This document shows positions 1-7,589 of a DNA stretch of 19,990 bases, in pieces. This DNA is from DATAXV01 sp036272915 (GTDB taxonomy: Bacteria; Chloroflexota; Dormibacteria; Dormibacterales; Dormibacteraceae). The stretch covers positions 1 through 19,990 of the forward strand of contig DATAXV010000158.1 of NCBI GenBank assembly GCA_036272915.1, in the 5' to 3' direction. Below the pieces are notes generated by a model that ran no database searches, was not told the origin of the DNA, and saw only the letters and a program-made list of their open reading frames with translations. The position numbers were made by a program, and so were the translations under genes. The stretch's first letter is position 1. Each line of letters opens with the position of its first letter.

Positions 1-500
1 GCCGAGCGCAGGTGCGCCACCTGGCTCGGGTCGCCGGCCCTCGCCTCGTCGACCTCGGCGAGTCCGATGAAGCGGCCGGGGTATCGAGCGCTGGCCGACG
101 CGAAATACTCGTTCAGCCGGCCGTAGAGATGGGCGTTCTGAAGGATCGCGACATCGACGTCGGCGTAGGCCATCTCCGTGAGCAGGTATTCGGCGGAGCT
201 TGAGTTCGTCTGGAGCGATGGCGGCATGAAGTGTGTGTACAGCTGCTCTTTGCCGTCCCTCCAGACGAAGCGGCCGTTCTCCTCGACCCGGAAGTCCACG
301 GAGCGTAGCCGCTCCTGGCCCGTGATCGGAAGGTCGGCCAGACCGCGCTCGGAGACGGCTCCGTGATCACGGAGCCGTCGCGCCGGTTGCCCGTGCGTGG
401 CGACATAGAGCTGCAACCAGCGGAGGTGCTCGGCCGAGGACGCGTAGCCGGCGGGAGCACCGAGGAAGGGGAAGATGTGGGCGTGGGAGTCGATGATCAC
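1..500 (-). CDS. Amidohydrolase-2-like metal-dependent hydrolase, N-terminal part (3' end outside window)
   Basis: The minus-strand frame starts with GTG at 500 and stays open to the left edge, giving about 166 residues. It begins VIIDSHAHIFPF; the HxH pair at residues 6 and 8 is the metal-binding signature at the end of the first strand of amidohydrolase-family TIM barrels. Later segments read QNAHLYGRLNEYFASASARYPGRF..GLAEVDE in pieces, which fits the amidohydrolase-2 (PF04909) pattern in which members note that bodies of water-metal hydrolases or decarboxylases follow a 'person/places, age/address' type layout of strand ends. The start is chosen because a stop lies in frame at about 543 and GGAG sits 8-9 bases before the GTG. 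It lies 42 bp after the small protein at 543-818 and is probably co-transcribed with it. The remaining metal ligands lie outside the window, so hydrolase versus decarboxylase and the substrate are unknown. Confidence 0.8.
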   Translation of the reverse strand, partial: MIIDSHAHIFPFLGAPAGYASSAEHLRWLQLYVATHGQPARRLRDHGAVSERGLADLPITGQERLRSVDFRVEENGRFVWRDGKEQLYTHFMPPSLQTNSSSAEYLLTEMAYADVDVAILQNAHLYGRLNEYFASASARYPGRFIGLAEVDEARAGDPSQVAHLRS

Positions 501-542
501 CGGGCTCGCTCCGTTGGTCGGGGAGCGCCGTGCGGACCCGCG

Positions 543-818
543 CTATCCCCCCGCACAGGTTGGGCCTCCTGAGCGAGGCCGAGGGACGGCCGACTCCGTG
601 GGGCTGGAACCGTGTGGAGGCCCCGACTGCCTGATCTCCTCGTTCTCATCGAGCAGTCGGTTGAGATCAAGGACCGCATCCCACCAGCCGTCCGCCTTCG
701 GCGAGAGCTGCTGCACCTCACTGGCACCTTCTGCAATCCGGAGCAGGTAGGCGACGTCGGAGGCGCTGATGTCGCCGATCCGCCCGAAGCGCTCCTTGAT
801 CGCGGCCCATCTCCGCAT
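543..818 (-). CDS. Small hypothetical protein (91 aa)
   Basis: I do not recognise this family. The 91-residue product starts MRRWAAIKERFGRIG and has a plausible helical core (about residues 1-60, including SASDVAYLLRIAEGASEVQQ and AVLDLNRLLDENEEI), then a Pro/Ser/Arg-rich tail that looks disordered. There is no signal peptide, membrane segment or cysteine motif. The frame is open further upstream to about 1019, but that extension is Arg-rich and low in sense. The ATG at 818 is preferred because GGAG lies 9 bases before it. The gene directly precedes the amidohydrolase start at 500, so the two are probably one transcript. The charged helical core could be a protein-interaction or regulatory partner; this is only inference. 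Confidence 0.6.
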   Translation of the reverse strand: MRRWAAIKERFGRIGDISASDVAYLLRIAEGASEVQQLSPKADGWWDAVLDLNRLLDENEEIRQSGPPHGSSPTESAVPRPRSGGPTCAGG

Positions 819-1130
819 CGCTTCAGTCTCCGGGCAGCGTCGCCGTGTCGTCAACCCACTCCCACCGCCGCGGTCACGGCCCTCGGCATCAGGAAGAGCG
901 CGGCCATGGGCGCGCACGACCGACGGCCACCACTTCGGACGCGAGGGCTGGGCCAGCTCGACCATCGGCACCATCACGGGTCGACGCCGGCGGCCCCGCC
1001 CAGGCGTCGCCGACGCCATCTCCCGAGGTGGCCACAGACTTCGCCGTGGGCACGCCCAATCAGACCCTGACCTGGTACGACGAGCATCCGGGCCAGCGAG
1101 GGACGCATCGTCCCGAGGGGGTCGCTGACC
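819..1130. other. Gene-poor stretch between divergent genes
   Basis: No convincing intact gene was found here on either strand. It should hold the promoter of the minus-strand pair at 1-818; I see no clear -35/-10 pair. The plus strand carries fragments in all three frames that look like a broken N-terminus of the following gene: GWASSTIGTITG in one frame (about 948-983), STPAAPP in a second (about 980-1000), and QASPTPSPE then GTPNQTLTWYD in a third (about 1000-1080). Together they resemble a lipobox followed by a Ser/Thr/Pro linker. Confidence 0.4.
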
Positions 1131-1655
1131 GTGCCGGCGACGCCGGACGAGGCCGTCGTCAGCTGCGATTCCAGCGGCACCACCGTCGTCGTCGCATACC
1201 AGGCCAACGGTCCTGGATCGCTCTACCGCGTCGACCGGAGCACAGGCCGCTCGGCCGGAACGATCCTCGTACCGGCGGCGGCCAGCATGCCCGTCTCGGC
1301 GAACAACCAGTACGCGGCCCTGTCGATGGGCGCCCCGACACCCTCCTCGACCATCATCAGCGTCGCCAACGACCAGAGTCTGGCGACCATTCCCGGCGAT
1401 GTCTTCGGATTCTCCGCCGACGGGACCCTCGTCGTCTACTCCAAGGGAGACTCCTGCTCGGTGGAGAGGTGGCAGGACGGGCGGACGATATGGACGGCGC
1501 CGGGATCCTGTGCCGCCTTGGCGGCGACCCTGTACCAGTCCGACCTCGACGGGATCGTCTTCCAGGGCGGCCCCTCGGACGTGTGGCTGGTCACCGGTCA
1601 GGGAAGCGCCGTCGACATCTGGAGGTCAGATGTGCTCGGTCAGCCAGCCCTCTAG
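1131..1655 (+). CDS. Beta-propeller-like protein, probably the remnant of a secreted or lipoprotein gene
   Basis: The GTG-started frame encodes 174 residues rich in short beta-strand repeats: DEAVVSCDSSGTTVVVAYQ, GPGSLYRVDRSTG, ASMPVSANNQYAALSMG, GDVFGFSADGTLVVYSKGD and PSDVWLVTGQGSAVDIW. These look like WD40/TolB-type propeller blades with about 40-residue spacing, but no specific family is recognised. A full propeller would be longer. The frame extends upstream without a start to 1071, reading SEGRIVPRGSLTV just before the GTG, which also looks like part of the protein. No ribosome site supports the GTG, and the expected N-terminus appears in other frames upstream, so this is likely a frameshifted pseudogene or a sequence error. 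It ends at a TAG inside the 3' end of the opposing hydrolase gene. Confidence 0.5.
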   Translation: MPATPDEAVVSCDSSGTTVVVAYQANGPGSLYRVDRSTGRSAGTILVPAAASMPVSANNQYAALSMGAPTPSSTIISVANDQSLATIPGDVFGFSADGTLVVYSKGDSCSVERWQDGRTIWTAPGSCAALAATLYQSDLDGIVFQGGPSDVWLVTGQGSAVDIWRSDVLGQPAL

Positions 1656-2453
1656 TTGATCGACGATCTCCGGCGCGGGCGGCCAGTGCAGCGCGCCGGG
1701 GACGATGCGGAGGTCGAACACGGCCCTCAGGTCCGAGTACTGAGGACGCAGCGCCGCGGCGAAACGCTCACTGGTGACGCACGGGTTCCAGGTGTCCTCG
1801 GATCCATGCAGCAGGAGCAGCGGCAGGGGCGGGAATCGATCGGGATGGCCGAGGGGGTCGATCCTCTCGATCCGCTTCTCGGTCTCGCCGTCGATGGCGC
1901 GGTCGGGCGGCCCCCACCCGTCGGGCCCGATCGAGTCGGTCCGGGCCATGCACTCGCGCAGGTCGCCGCAGCCGGCGACGCAGACCGCGGCCCGAAGGCG
2001 ATCGTTGAGCCGGGACGCGACGAACGCGGCGGTGAAGCCGCCCATGGAGATACCGGCGACGCCGATCCGGGACGCGTCGACCTCCTCCAGGGATTCCAAC
2101 CAGTCGAGCAGGGCGGGCGCCTCGTCGCCGGCCTGCTCGATGTCGCAGCAGAACTCGTGGGCCAGGCTCTTGCGCAGCCGCCCGACCAGTTCAGGACCGC
2201 TCGGCCGCTCGCCGTGCCCGGGAGCGTCGGGAACGACCACCGCGAAGCCGGCGTCGGTCAGCCGCCGCGCCACCGGGTTGCCGTCGATGTACGCGTCCTT
2301 GGACTGGGTCACGCCGTGGTACAGAACGACCGCCGGGCGAGGGGAGCCGGGCTCCGCCCGCCGGTACAGCAGCAGCGGGATCGGCTCACGGGGTCCCTCC
2401 ACATCCCATCGGGACAGCTCGTAGGCGCGGCGCTCTCGGAGCTGACCGCTCAC
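1626..2453 (-). CDS. Alpha/beta hydrolase (dienelactone hydrolase/S9-like fold)
   Basis: The 275-residue protein carries the full serine-hydrolase triad pattern: oxyanion-loop motif LYHGVTQSK at 44-52, nucleophile elbow GISMGG with Ser136, acid Asp220 in LLHGSED, and His256 in GALHWPP. The length is typical of single-domain cytoplasmic dienelactone-hydrolase or acyl-peptidase-like enzymes, and there is no signal peptide. The GTG start overlaps the stop of the molybdenum hydroxylase gene in a GTGA, indicating translational coupling as the last gene of the operon. In this context it probably cleaves an ester, acyl group or lactone made or imported by the pathway; the substrate is inference. Two adjacent cysteines (102-103) in FCCDIEQ and another pair near 158-162 are unusual but not a known motif. 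Its 3' end overlaps the convergent plus-strand gene by 30 bp. Confidence 0.88.
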   Translation of the reverse strand: MSGQLRERRAYELSRWDVEGPREPIPLLLYRRAEPGSPRPAVVLYHGVTQSKDAYIDGNPVARRLTDAGFAVVVPDAPGHGERPSGPELVGRLRKSLAHEFCCDIEQAGDEAPALLDWLESLEEVDASRIGVAGISMGGFTAAFVASRLNDRLRAAVCVAGCGDLRECMARTDSIGPDGWGPPDRAIDGETEKRIERIDPLGHPDRFPPLPLLLLHGSEDTWNPCVTSERFAAALRPQYSDLRAVFDLRIVPGALHWPPAPEIVDQLEGWLTEHI

Positions 2454-4708
2454 GCGCTCCCCATCGCACGATCGCCCGGGACGATGCGGCGGAAGGGCAT
2501 GCTGGTCAGGCGCACCCCGCAGGCATCCTCGATGGCGTTGGCGATCGCGGCCGCGCCGGGGATGGCGGGCGGCTCCCCCACCCCCTTGGCCCCGAACGGG
2601 CCGGCCGTCGAGGGCACCTCGACCAGCTCCACCTCGGTGAGTGGCGCCTGGTCGATGCTGGGGATGCCGTAGTCAAGGAAGCTCGCGGTCAGCAGCTGCC
2701 CCTCGCCGTCGTAGACGAGCTCCTCGCCCAGCGCCCGGCCCAGGCACTGAAGGACGCCGCCATGGATCTGCCCCTCGACCTCGGGCGGGTTCAGCGACCG
2801 GCCCACGTCCTGGATGGCGGCGTAGCCGGAGACGGACCAGGTGCCCACCTCCGCGTCGACGCGGACACGGGCGACGTGCACGGTGAACATCGGTGCCTGG
2901 TCGCGGATCGCGGTCCGTCCCTGACCCTGGACCGGCGCGTACGAGGAACCGAACCTGACGGCCAGCCCGGCCAGCTGTCCGATCCCGCGGCGGCGGGTGG
3001 GCACGCCGCGGACGAAGACCTCTCCGCCCTCGACCTCCAGGTCCTCCGGGGCCACCTCGAGCTCCTCGGCGGCGATCTCCAGCAGCTGGCGCCGGGCTTC
3101 GACGACCGCCTGCTGGACGGCCGGGCCGACGGTGTAGGTGATCTTGCTGCCCCCGGCCATCCCGGCATGCGGCGAGGTGGCGCTGTCGCCCTTCTCGATG
3201 CGGACCCGGTCCAGCGGCACGCCCATGGTCTCCGCCGCGATCATGGCCATGGTCGTGTCGGTCCCGCTGATGTCCTGATGACCGAGCTGGACGGTGATGG
3301 TCCCATCCGGCTCGACCCGACAGCCGGCGGCCGCCGACTCCCTGCCGCCGCCCCAGCCTCCGACGGCGACGCCGACGCCCTCGCCGCCCGCCCTGGCCGC
3401 CGCGTAAAGGGGATGACGCCTCGCCGCCTCGAGGCATTCGACCAGCCCGATCCGGGGCCAGGTGCTGCCGTCGGGGCGGACGTCGCCCTCCCGGCTGGCG
3501 TGCCGGAGGCGGAGCTCGATCGGGTCGGCGCCGAGCCGTGCGGCGAGCTCGCCGACCGCGGACTCCAGCGCGAAGTAGGCGTGCGGGGCACCGGGCGCCC
3601 GGTAGGCGGTGACCGGCGTCTTGTTGGTGGCGACGTTGTGACCGGTGATCCGGTAGGCGGGGATGCGGTAGGTCCCGGCGAGCATCGCGGCGGCCATGCG
3701 GACCACGCGGTCGTCACCGGCGCCGCAATCGAACAGCATGTCGGCGATGAGCGCCCGGAGCTGTCCCGAGGCGTCGGCGCCGAGCGTGAGGTCCACCCGG
3801 CAGGCGGGTCCGCCCCGACCCATCAGGAACTCCTCGGTCCGGGTCAGCTCCAGCCGCACCGGGCGGCGGACGAGCTTGGCCAGCAGCGCCACCAACGGCT
3901 CCAGCAGCGACACCTTGCCCCCGAAGCCGCCGCCCACCGGCATCGCCACGATCCGCACCTGGCTCTCGGTGAGGCCGAGCGCTGCCGCCGTCCCCCGCCG
4001 CGTCACGAACTGTCCCTGCGTCGGCGTCCAGACCGTCACCTCCCCCTCCGGCTCCCACCGGGCCATGGCCACGTGCGGCTCAAGGCACGAGTGCTGGACC
4101 GCGGGCAGCCAGTACCGCCGGCTCACCACCTGGGCGCAGGCGCGCAGCTCCCCCTCGGGATCGCCGCTGCGGAGGTTGACGCTGGCCCGCTGGTTGGGCG
4201 CCTGCGGTTGCTCCGCGCCACCCGCCGCGGTGCCGTGCGCGCCGGCGTCGTCGGCATCGGCGGCCGAGGACCGCACCACCGGCGCCCCGGGCTCGAGGGC
4301 CAGCTCCGGATCGATGACGCCGGCCATCGGTTCGTAGTCGATCTCGACCACCGCGGCGCCGTCGGCCGCCGCCTCCTCGGTCCCGGCGATGACCGCCGCC
4401 ACCGGCTCGCCGACGAAGCCGACCCGGTCCTTGGCCAGTGGGACCTGGAGGCCGGCGGCGAGGAGGTCGCCGAGCTCGCCTGCGGTCGCCACCGCCAGCA
4501 CCCCCGGAACCCTCGCCGCAGCGGCGGTGTCGATCCGCGTGATGCGCGCCGCCGCATGCGTGCTCAGCACCAGACGCGCGTGGGTCAGGCGGTCGACCCG
4601 GAGGTCTGCCGTGTACTGCAGAGCGCCGGTGACCTTCCTGCCGCCCTCCAGCCTGCGCTGCCCGGTGCCCAGGACCGAGCCGCCGGTCGCGTGCTCCACG
4701 GCCGTCAT
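2450..4708 (-). CDS. Xanthine dehydrogenase-family molybdenum-binding (large) subunit
   Basis: The 752-residue protein has the layout of a molybdopterin hydroxylase large subunit. Its a/b hammerhead N-terminus includes RKVTGALQYTADL (24-36). The molybdopterin-contact motif GGGFGGK is at 259-265, YRAPGAPHAYFALES at 369-383, and GAKGVGEP near the C-terminus supplies the catalytic glutamate (Glu712). The loop TAYRAPGA lacks the Cys of the CO dehydrogenase AYRCSF loop, so this is an aldehyde/purine-type hydroxylase, which oxidises C-H of an aldehyde or heterocycle with water as oxygen donor. The ATG at 4708 is chosen because it forms an ATGA overlap with the MDR dehydrogenase stop; the open frame continues upstream only as a shadow of that gene. 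The FAD and [2Fe-2S] partner subunits are not fused and not in the window, which is odd. It overlaps the hydrolase downstream. Confidence 0.93.
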   Translation of the reverse strand: MTAVEHATGGSVLGTGQRRLEGGRKVTGALQYTADLRVDRLTHARLVLSTHAAARITRIDTAAAARVPGVLAVATAGELGDLLAAGLQVPLAKDRVGFVGEPVAAVIAGTEEAAADGAAVVEIDYEPMAGVIDPELALEPGAPVVRSSAADADDAGAHGTAAGGAEQPQAPNQRASVNLRSGDPEGELRACAQVVSRRYWLPAVQHSCLEPHVAMARWEPEGEVTVWTPTQGQFVTRRGTAAALGLTESQVRIVAMPVGGGFGGKVSLLEPLVALLAKLVRRPVRLELTRTEEFLMGRGGPACRVDLTLGADASGQLRALIADMLFDCGAGDDRVVRMAAAMLAGTYRIPAYRITGHNVATNKTPVTAYRAPGAPHAYFALESAVGELAARLGADPIELRLRHASREGDVRPDGSTWPRIGLVECLEAARRHPLYAAARAGGEGVGVAVGGWGGGRESAAAGCRVEPDGTITVQLGHQDISGTDTTMAMIAAETMGVPLDRVRIEKGDSATSPHAGMAGGSKITYTVGPAVQQAVVEARRQLLEIAAEELEVAPEDLEVEGGEVFVRGVPTRRRGIGQLAGLAVRFGSSYAPVQGQGRTAIRDQAPMFTVHVARVRVDAEVGTWSVSGYAAIQDVGRSLNPPEVEGQIHGGVLQCLGRALGEELVYDGEGQLLTASFLDYGIPSIDQAPLTEVELVEVPSTAGPFGAKGVGEPPAIPGAAAIANAIEDACGVRLTSMPFRRIVPGDRAMGSA

Positions 4709-5760
4709 GGGTGCACCAGGACCTTGATGGCTGACGAGCTCCGCTTGTCGGCTGCCGCCGCGAATGCGTCCACGACCTGCTCCAGTGGGAAGTGGTGGGT
4801 GATCAGCGGCTCCGCCCGCAACCGGCCTGCCGCCAGCAGGTCGAGCGCGATCTGGTATTCGGAGACGCCGTTCCATCGAGAATAGCTGTTCGACCAGCGG
4901 AGTACGAGCTCTCTCGAGAAGGCTGCCTGCGCCGGCAGCTCCGGGGAGCCGGTGAAGATCCCGAGGACGCACACGATGCCGCCGCGCCTCGACATCTCGA
5001 TCGCCTCGGTCAGCGTCCGCCCCTTGCCGCCGACCGTCTCGAAGACGATGTCCGCGCCGCCACCTCCGGTCGCCTCCCTCACCGCCTCGACGGGATCGCC
5101 CCTCTCGGCGGCGACGCCGGCGTCGGCGATACCCGCCTCCACCGCCAGCTCGACCGGGTCCTGCCGGGTGCCCACGATCACGATCCTTCCGGCTCCCGCC
5201 GACCTGGCCACCTGGGCCAGCGTCATGCCGATCGCGCCGGTCCCGATCACGACCACGGTCGACGCCGGGGTCGGTGGGACCAGGTGCACGGCGTGGACCC
5301 CGCAGGCGTAGCAGTCGAGGATCGAGGCCGCGTCCAACGTCACCGCATCCGGGAGCGGGTGGACGTTCTCGGCGACGCAGGCGTCGAACTCGGAGAAGCC
5401 GTGGCTGTGATGGACGGCGCCGCCGCGGCGGCCGCGGGAGGCGCAGAGGTGGGTGTCGCCGGCGAGGCAGCGCTCGCAGCGGCCGCACCCGATCAGGTGC
5501 TCGGGCTCGACGCCCACCCGCTGACCGACCCGGAGCGCCTCGACCTCGGGGCCGAGCGCCGCCACCTCGCCGGCGAGCTCGTGTCCCGACTCCTCCGGGC
5601 CGCGCCGAGCCCAGGGCGACTCCGACCGGTAGTGGTGCAGGTCGCTCCCGCAAATGCCGGCGGCGCGCACGCGCACTAGGACCTCGCCGGGCCCCGGCTC
5701 GGGCAACTCGCGCTCCTCGACCCGGATGTCATGGCCGCCGTAGAAGACCGCCGCCCTCAT
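4705..5760 (-). CDS. Zinc-dependent medium-chain alcohol/polyol dehydrogenase (MDR)
   Basis: The 351-residue length is standard for the sorbitol/threonine dehydrogenase-like MDR family. Catalytic zinc ligands are Cys37 (GICGSDLHHY) and His60-Glu61 (SGHELAGEV). The structural zinc site is complete with Cys92, Cys95, Cys98 and Cys106 (CGRCERCLAGDTHLC). The Rossmann motif VIGTGAIG (171-178) binds NAD(P). The expected reaction is reversible oxidation of a secondary alcohol in a polyol, sugar or sugar acid, in the cytoplasm. The start is supported by GGGAGGAGG at 5769-5777, 8 bases upstream. It begins 33 bp after the aldolase stop and its stop overlaps the molybdenum hydroxylase start (ATGA). Residue numbering of the zinc ligands is identical to that of the second MDR enzyme at 6558, although the two sequences differ widely elsewhere. 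The substrate is unknown. Confidence 0.92.
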   Translation of the reverse strand: MRAAVFYGGHDIRVEERELPEPGPGEVLVRVRAAGICGSDLHHYRSESPWARRGPEESGHELAGEVAALGPEVEALRVGQRVGVEPEHLIGCGRCERCLAGDTHLCASRGRRGGAVHHSHGFSEFDACVAENVHPLPDAVTLDAASILDCYACGVHAVHLVPPTPASTVVVIGTGAIGMTLAQVARSAGAGRIVIVGTRQDPVELAVEAGIADAGVAAERGDPVEAVREATGGGGADIVFETVGGKGRTLTEAIEMSRRGGIVCVLGIFTGSPELPAQAAFSRELVLRWSNSYSRWNGVSEYQIALDLLAAGRLRAEPLITHHFPLEQVVDAFAAAADKRSSSAIKVLVHP

Positions 5761-5793
5761 CCCATCCGCCTCCTCCCGATCCCGCCCGGGCCG

Positions 5794-6561
5794 TCAGACC
5801 GGAACCAGCAGCTCCTTCGCCGCACCCGCCACCGTCGCCCCGCCGTGGACCAGCTCGACCAGCGCTGAGACCATGCGGTCGGGGCGCGGGCTGGTCAGAA
5901 CGTTGCGGCCGAAGACGACGCCCGAGGCGCCTGCCTCCAGCGCGTCGGCCGCCATCTGGAGCGCCTCCCTGGGCTCGCCGCGGGCCGCCCCGCCGAGCAC
6001 CACGAGGGGGACGCCGCACGGCTCCACCACCCGGCTCCGGTAGTCGGCGACGGGGCCGACGTAGTGGACCTTGACCAGGTCCGCCCCGGCCTCGACCGCG
6101 ATCCGGGCGGCGTCGCCCACCTTCTCGACGGTGTGAGCCGAGGTCTCCTGGAAGGACACCGGGATCGACTCCCCGAGAAGCGGCATCCCCCACTCTCGGC
6201 AGCGGGCGCCGAGCCGTCGCAGATCGGCCAGCCTGCTCTCCGTCGGGCTGCCCGGGAACACCTTCAGCTCGACCGCGTCGGCCCCGTAGCGGAGGGCCAT
6301 GTCGACGCCGTAGTCGGCGATCGGGCCCTCGCTGTCGAGGGCCAGGATCAGGCCGCGGCCGCCGAGCTCGTCGGCCACGATCCCGGCCAGGCCGATCGTG
6401 GCCAGGATCGCGTCGACACCACCCTCGACGACCTGGCGCACCAGCTCCTGTGGCCGCTCCAGCCCGCGGGCGACGCCGCTGCGGGAGTGGTCCATGGCCA
6501 CCGCCACCATGCGGCCGTCGGCTCCGAGGAGGTGATGCATGCGGCGCTTCGAGAAGGTCAT
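5794..6561 (-). CDS. DhnA/DeoC-type class I aldolase
   Basis: The 255-residue TIM barrel matches the class I fructose-bisphosphate aldolase DhnA/LsrF group (DeoC/LacD superfamily). AVAMDHSRSGV (20-30) carries the conserved Asp24 near the phosphate/carbonyl site, GADAVELKV (93-101) a barrel strand, ADLVKVHYVG (160-169) the probable Schiff-base Lys164, and LVVLGGAARGEPREAL then GASGVVFGRN (about 186-220) the phosphate-binding loops. Such enzymes cleave or form C-C bonds in phosphorylated ketoses through a Schiff base. The ATG start sits in an ATGA overlap with the preceding MDR gene. Placed between two dehydrogenases and downstream of two sugar kinases, it is the likely cleavage step of the pathway (inference). 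Alternatives are an LsrF-like thiolase or an aminodideoxyheptulosonate synthase. Intact, with no odd codon use. Confidence 0.87.
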   Translation of the reverse strand: MTFSKRRMHHLLGADGRMVAVAMDHSRSGVARGLERPQELVRQVVEGGVDAILATIGLAGIVADELGGRGLILALDSEGPIADYGVDMALRYGADAVELKVFPGSPTESRLADLRRLGARCREWGMPLLGESIPVSFQETSAHTVEKVGDAARIAVEAGADLVKVHYVGPVADYRSRVVEPCGVPLVVLGGAARGEPREALQMAADALEAGASGVVFGRNVLTSPRPDRMVSALVELVHGGATVAGAAKELLVPV

Positions 6562-7589
6562 GACCCGTTCTCGCCTCCGTAGGGAAGGACCATCGACTTG
6601 AAGCCCCGACGGCCGGCCGTGGTCTCGAAGGCCTCGACCACTCCGTCGAGCGGGAACCGGTGGCTGATCAGCGGGGTGACCCGGACGATGCCGAACTGGA
6701 TCAGGCGCAGCGCGGTGGTGAAGTGGTGGGGCGAGAAGTCGTGGCTGCCCGTCACCCGCAGCTGCCGGTAGTGGACGAGGTTGGGGTCGAACGGCATCTC
6801 GGTCGGTGGGTGGGTTCCGGCGAAGATGTTGACCCAGCCGTTGATGGCGGCCATCGCCAGCCCCTGCCGGATCGGCCCCTCGCCGCCGACGGCGACGATC
6901 ACGGTGTTGGCGCCGCGTCCCTCGGTCAGATCGAGCACGGCCTTGATGGGGTCGGCGGCGTCGACCGCCACGTGAGCCCCCAGCTCGAGCGCCTTCTGGC
7001 GCCGCTCCGCGATCGGGTCGCTGACCATGACGCGGCCGCCCCGGGCCAGCGCCACCTGCAGGTGGAGGAGGCCGATCGGACCGGCCCCGACGATGACCAC
7101 GTCGCCACCGAGCGGGATCTCGGTGTAGCTGTGAGCGTTGATGATGCAGGCCAGCGGCTCGCAGAAGGCCGCCGCCTCGAAGGGCACCTGGTCGGGCAGC
7201 ACCCGGAGCTGGTCGAGGGGGGCCACCCCGTACTCGGCGTACCCGCCGCGGACGGTGCGCGAGAGCCGCTCGCAATAGTTGAAGACGCCGCGCCGGCACT
7301 GGTAGCAGCGGCCGCAGACGACGCGCCAGTCGGCCACCACGCGGTCGCCGACGCGGATCCCGGACCCATCCTCGTCGTCGCCGATCGCCTCGACCGTCCC
7401 CGCCCATTCGTGACCGGGCGTCCACGGTCCCTCGCGATCCCGCTGCCGGCTGCCCAGATAGCCACGGAGGTCGCTCGGGCAGACACCGCAGGCATGGATG
7501 CGGATCAGGGCCTCGCCCGGCCCCGGCTCGGGCTCGGCAACATCCTCCACGCGGAGGTCCCTGACGCCGTACAGATGGGCCGTTCTCAT
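6558..7589 (-). CDS. Zinc-dependent medium-chain dehydrogenase (MDR)
   Basis: This 343-residue MDR enzyme has catalytic zinc ligands Cys37 (CGVCPSDLRGY) and His60-Glu61 (PGHEWAGTV), a complete structural zinc set Cys92/95/98/106 (CGRCYQCRRGVFNYC), and a Rossmann motif VIVGAGPIGLL. The segment AAFCEPLACIINAH is typical of L-threonine/sorbitol/L-idonate dehydrogenase-like members. The GTHPPTEMPFDPNLVHYRQL segment after the Rossmann fold resembles MDR enzymes of polyol and sugar-phosphate clusters. It should oxidise a polyol or sugar alcohol with NAD(P). The ATG start overlaps the stop of the upstream Gfo/Idh gene (ATGA), and its own stop overlaps the aldolase start (ATGA), so the three are translationally coupled. 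The open frame continues upstream but only as a shadow of the Gfo/Idh gene. The substrate cannot be assigned. Confidence 0.92.
   Translation of the reverse strand: MRTAHLYGVRDLRVEDVAEPEPGPGEALIRIHACGVCPSDLRGYLGSRQRDREGPWTPGHEWAGTVEAIGDDEDGSGIRVGDRVVADWRVVCGRCYQCRRGVFNYCERLSRTVRGGYAEYGVAPLDQLRVLPDQVPFEAAAFCEPLACIINAHSYTEIPLGGDVVIVGAGPIGLLHLQVALARGGRVMVSDPIAERRQKALELGAHVAVDAADPIKAVLDLTEGRGANTVIVAVGGEGPIRQGLAMAAINGWVNIFAGTHPPTEMPFDPNLVHYRQLRVTGSHDFSPHHFTTALRLIQFGIVRVTPLISHRFPLDGVVEAFETTAGRRGFKSMVLPYGGENGS

Noticed and set aside
2450..4708. Carbon monoxide dehydrogenase large subunit
   Set aside because: The CoxL active-site loop AYRCSF is absent; the loop here is TAYRAPGA.
2762..4885. Long plus-strand open frames (also 17547-19325, 13506-14909, 6660-7940 and 10951-12006)
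   Set aside because: They lie opposite well-supported genes, are rich in Arg/Gly/Asp/His with no domain motifs, and result from high GC content.
4709..5653. Upstream extension of the molybdenum hydroxylase frame to a 1067-residue protein
   Set aside because: The extra 315 residues are Arg/Gly-rich and antisense in meaning; they are a shifted frame of the MDR dehydrogenase, and the ATG at 4708 forms a clean ATGA overlap.
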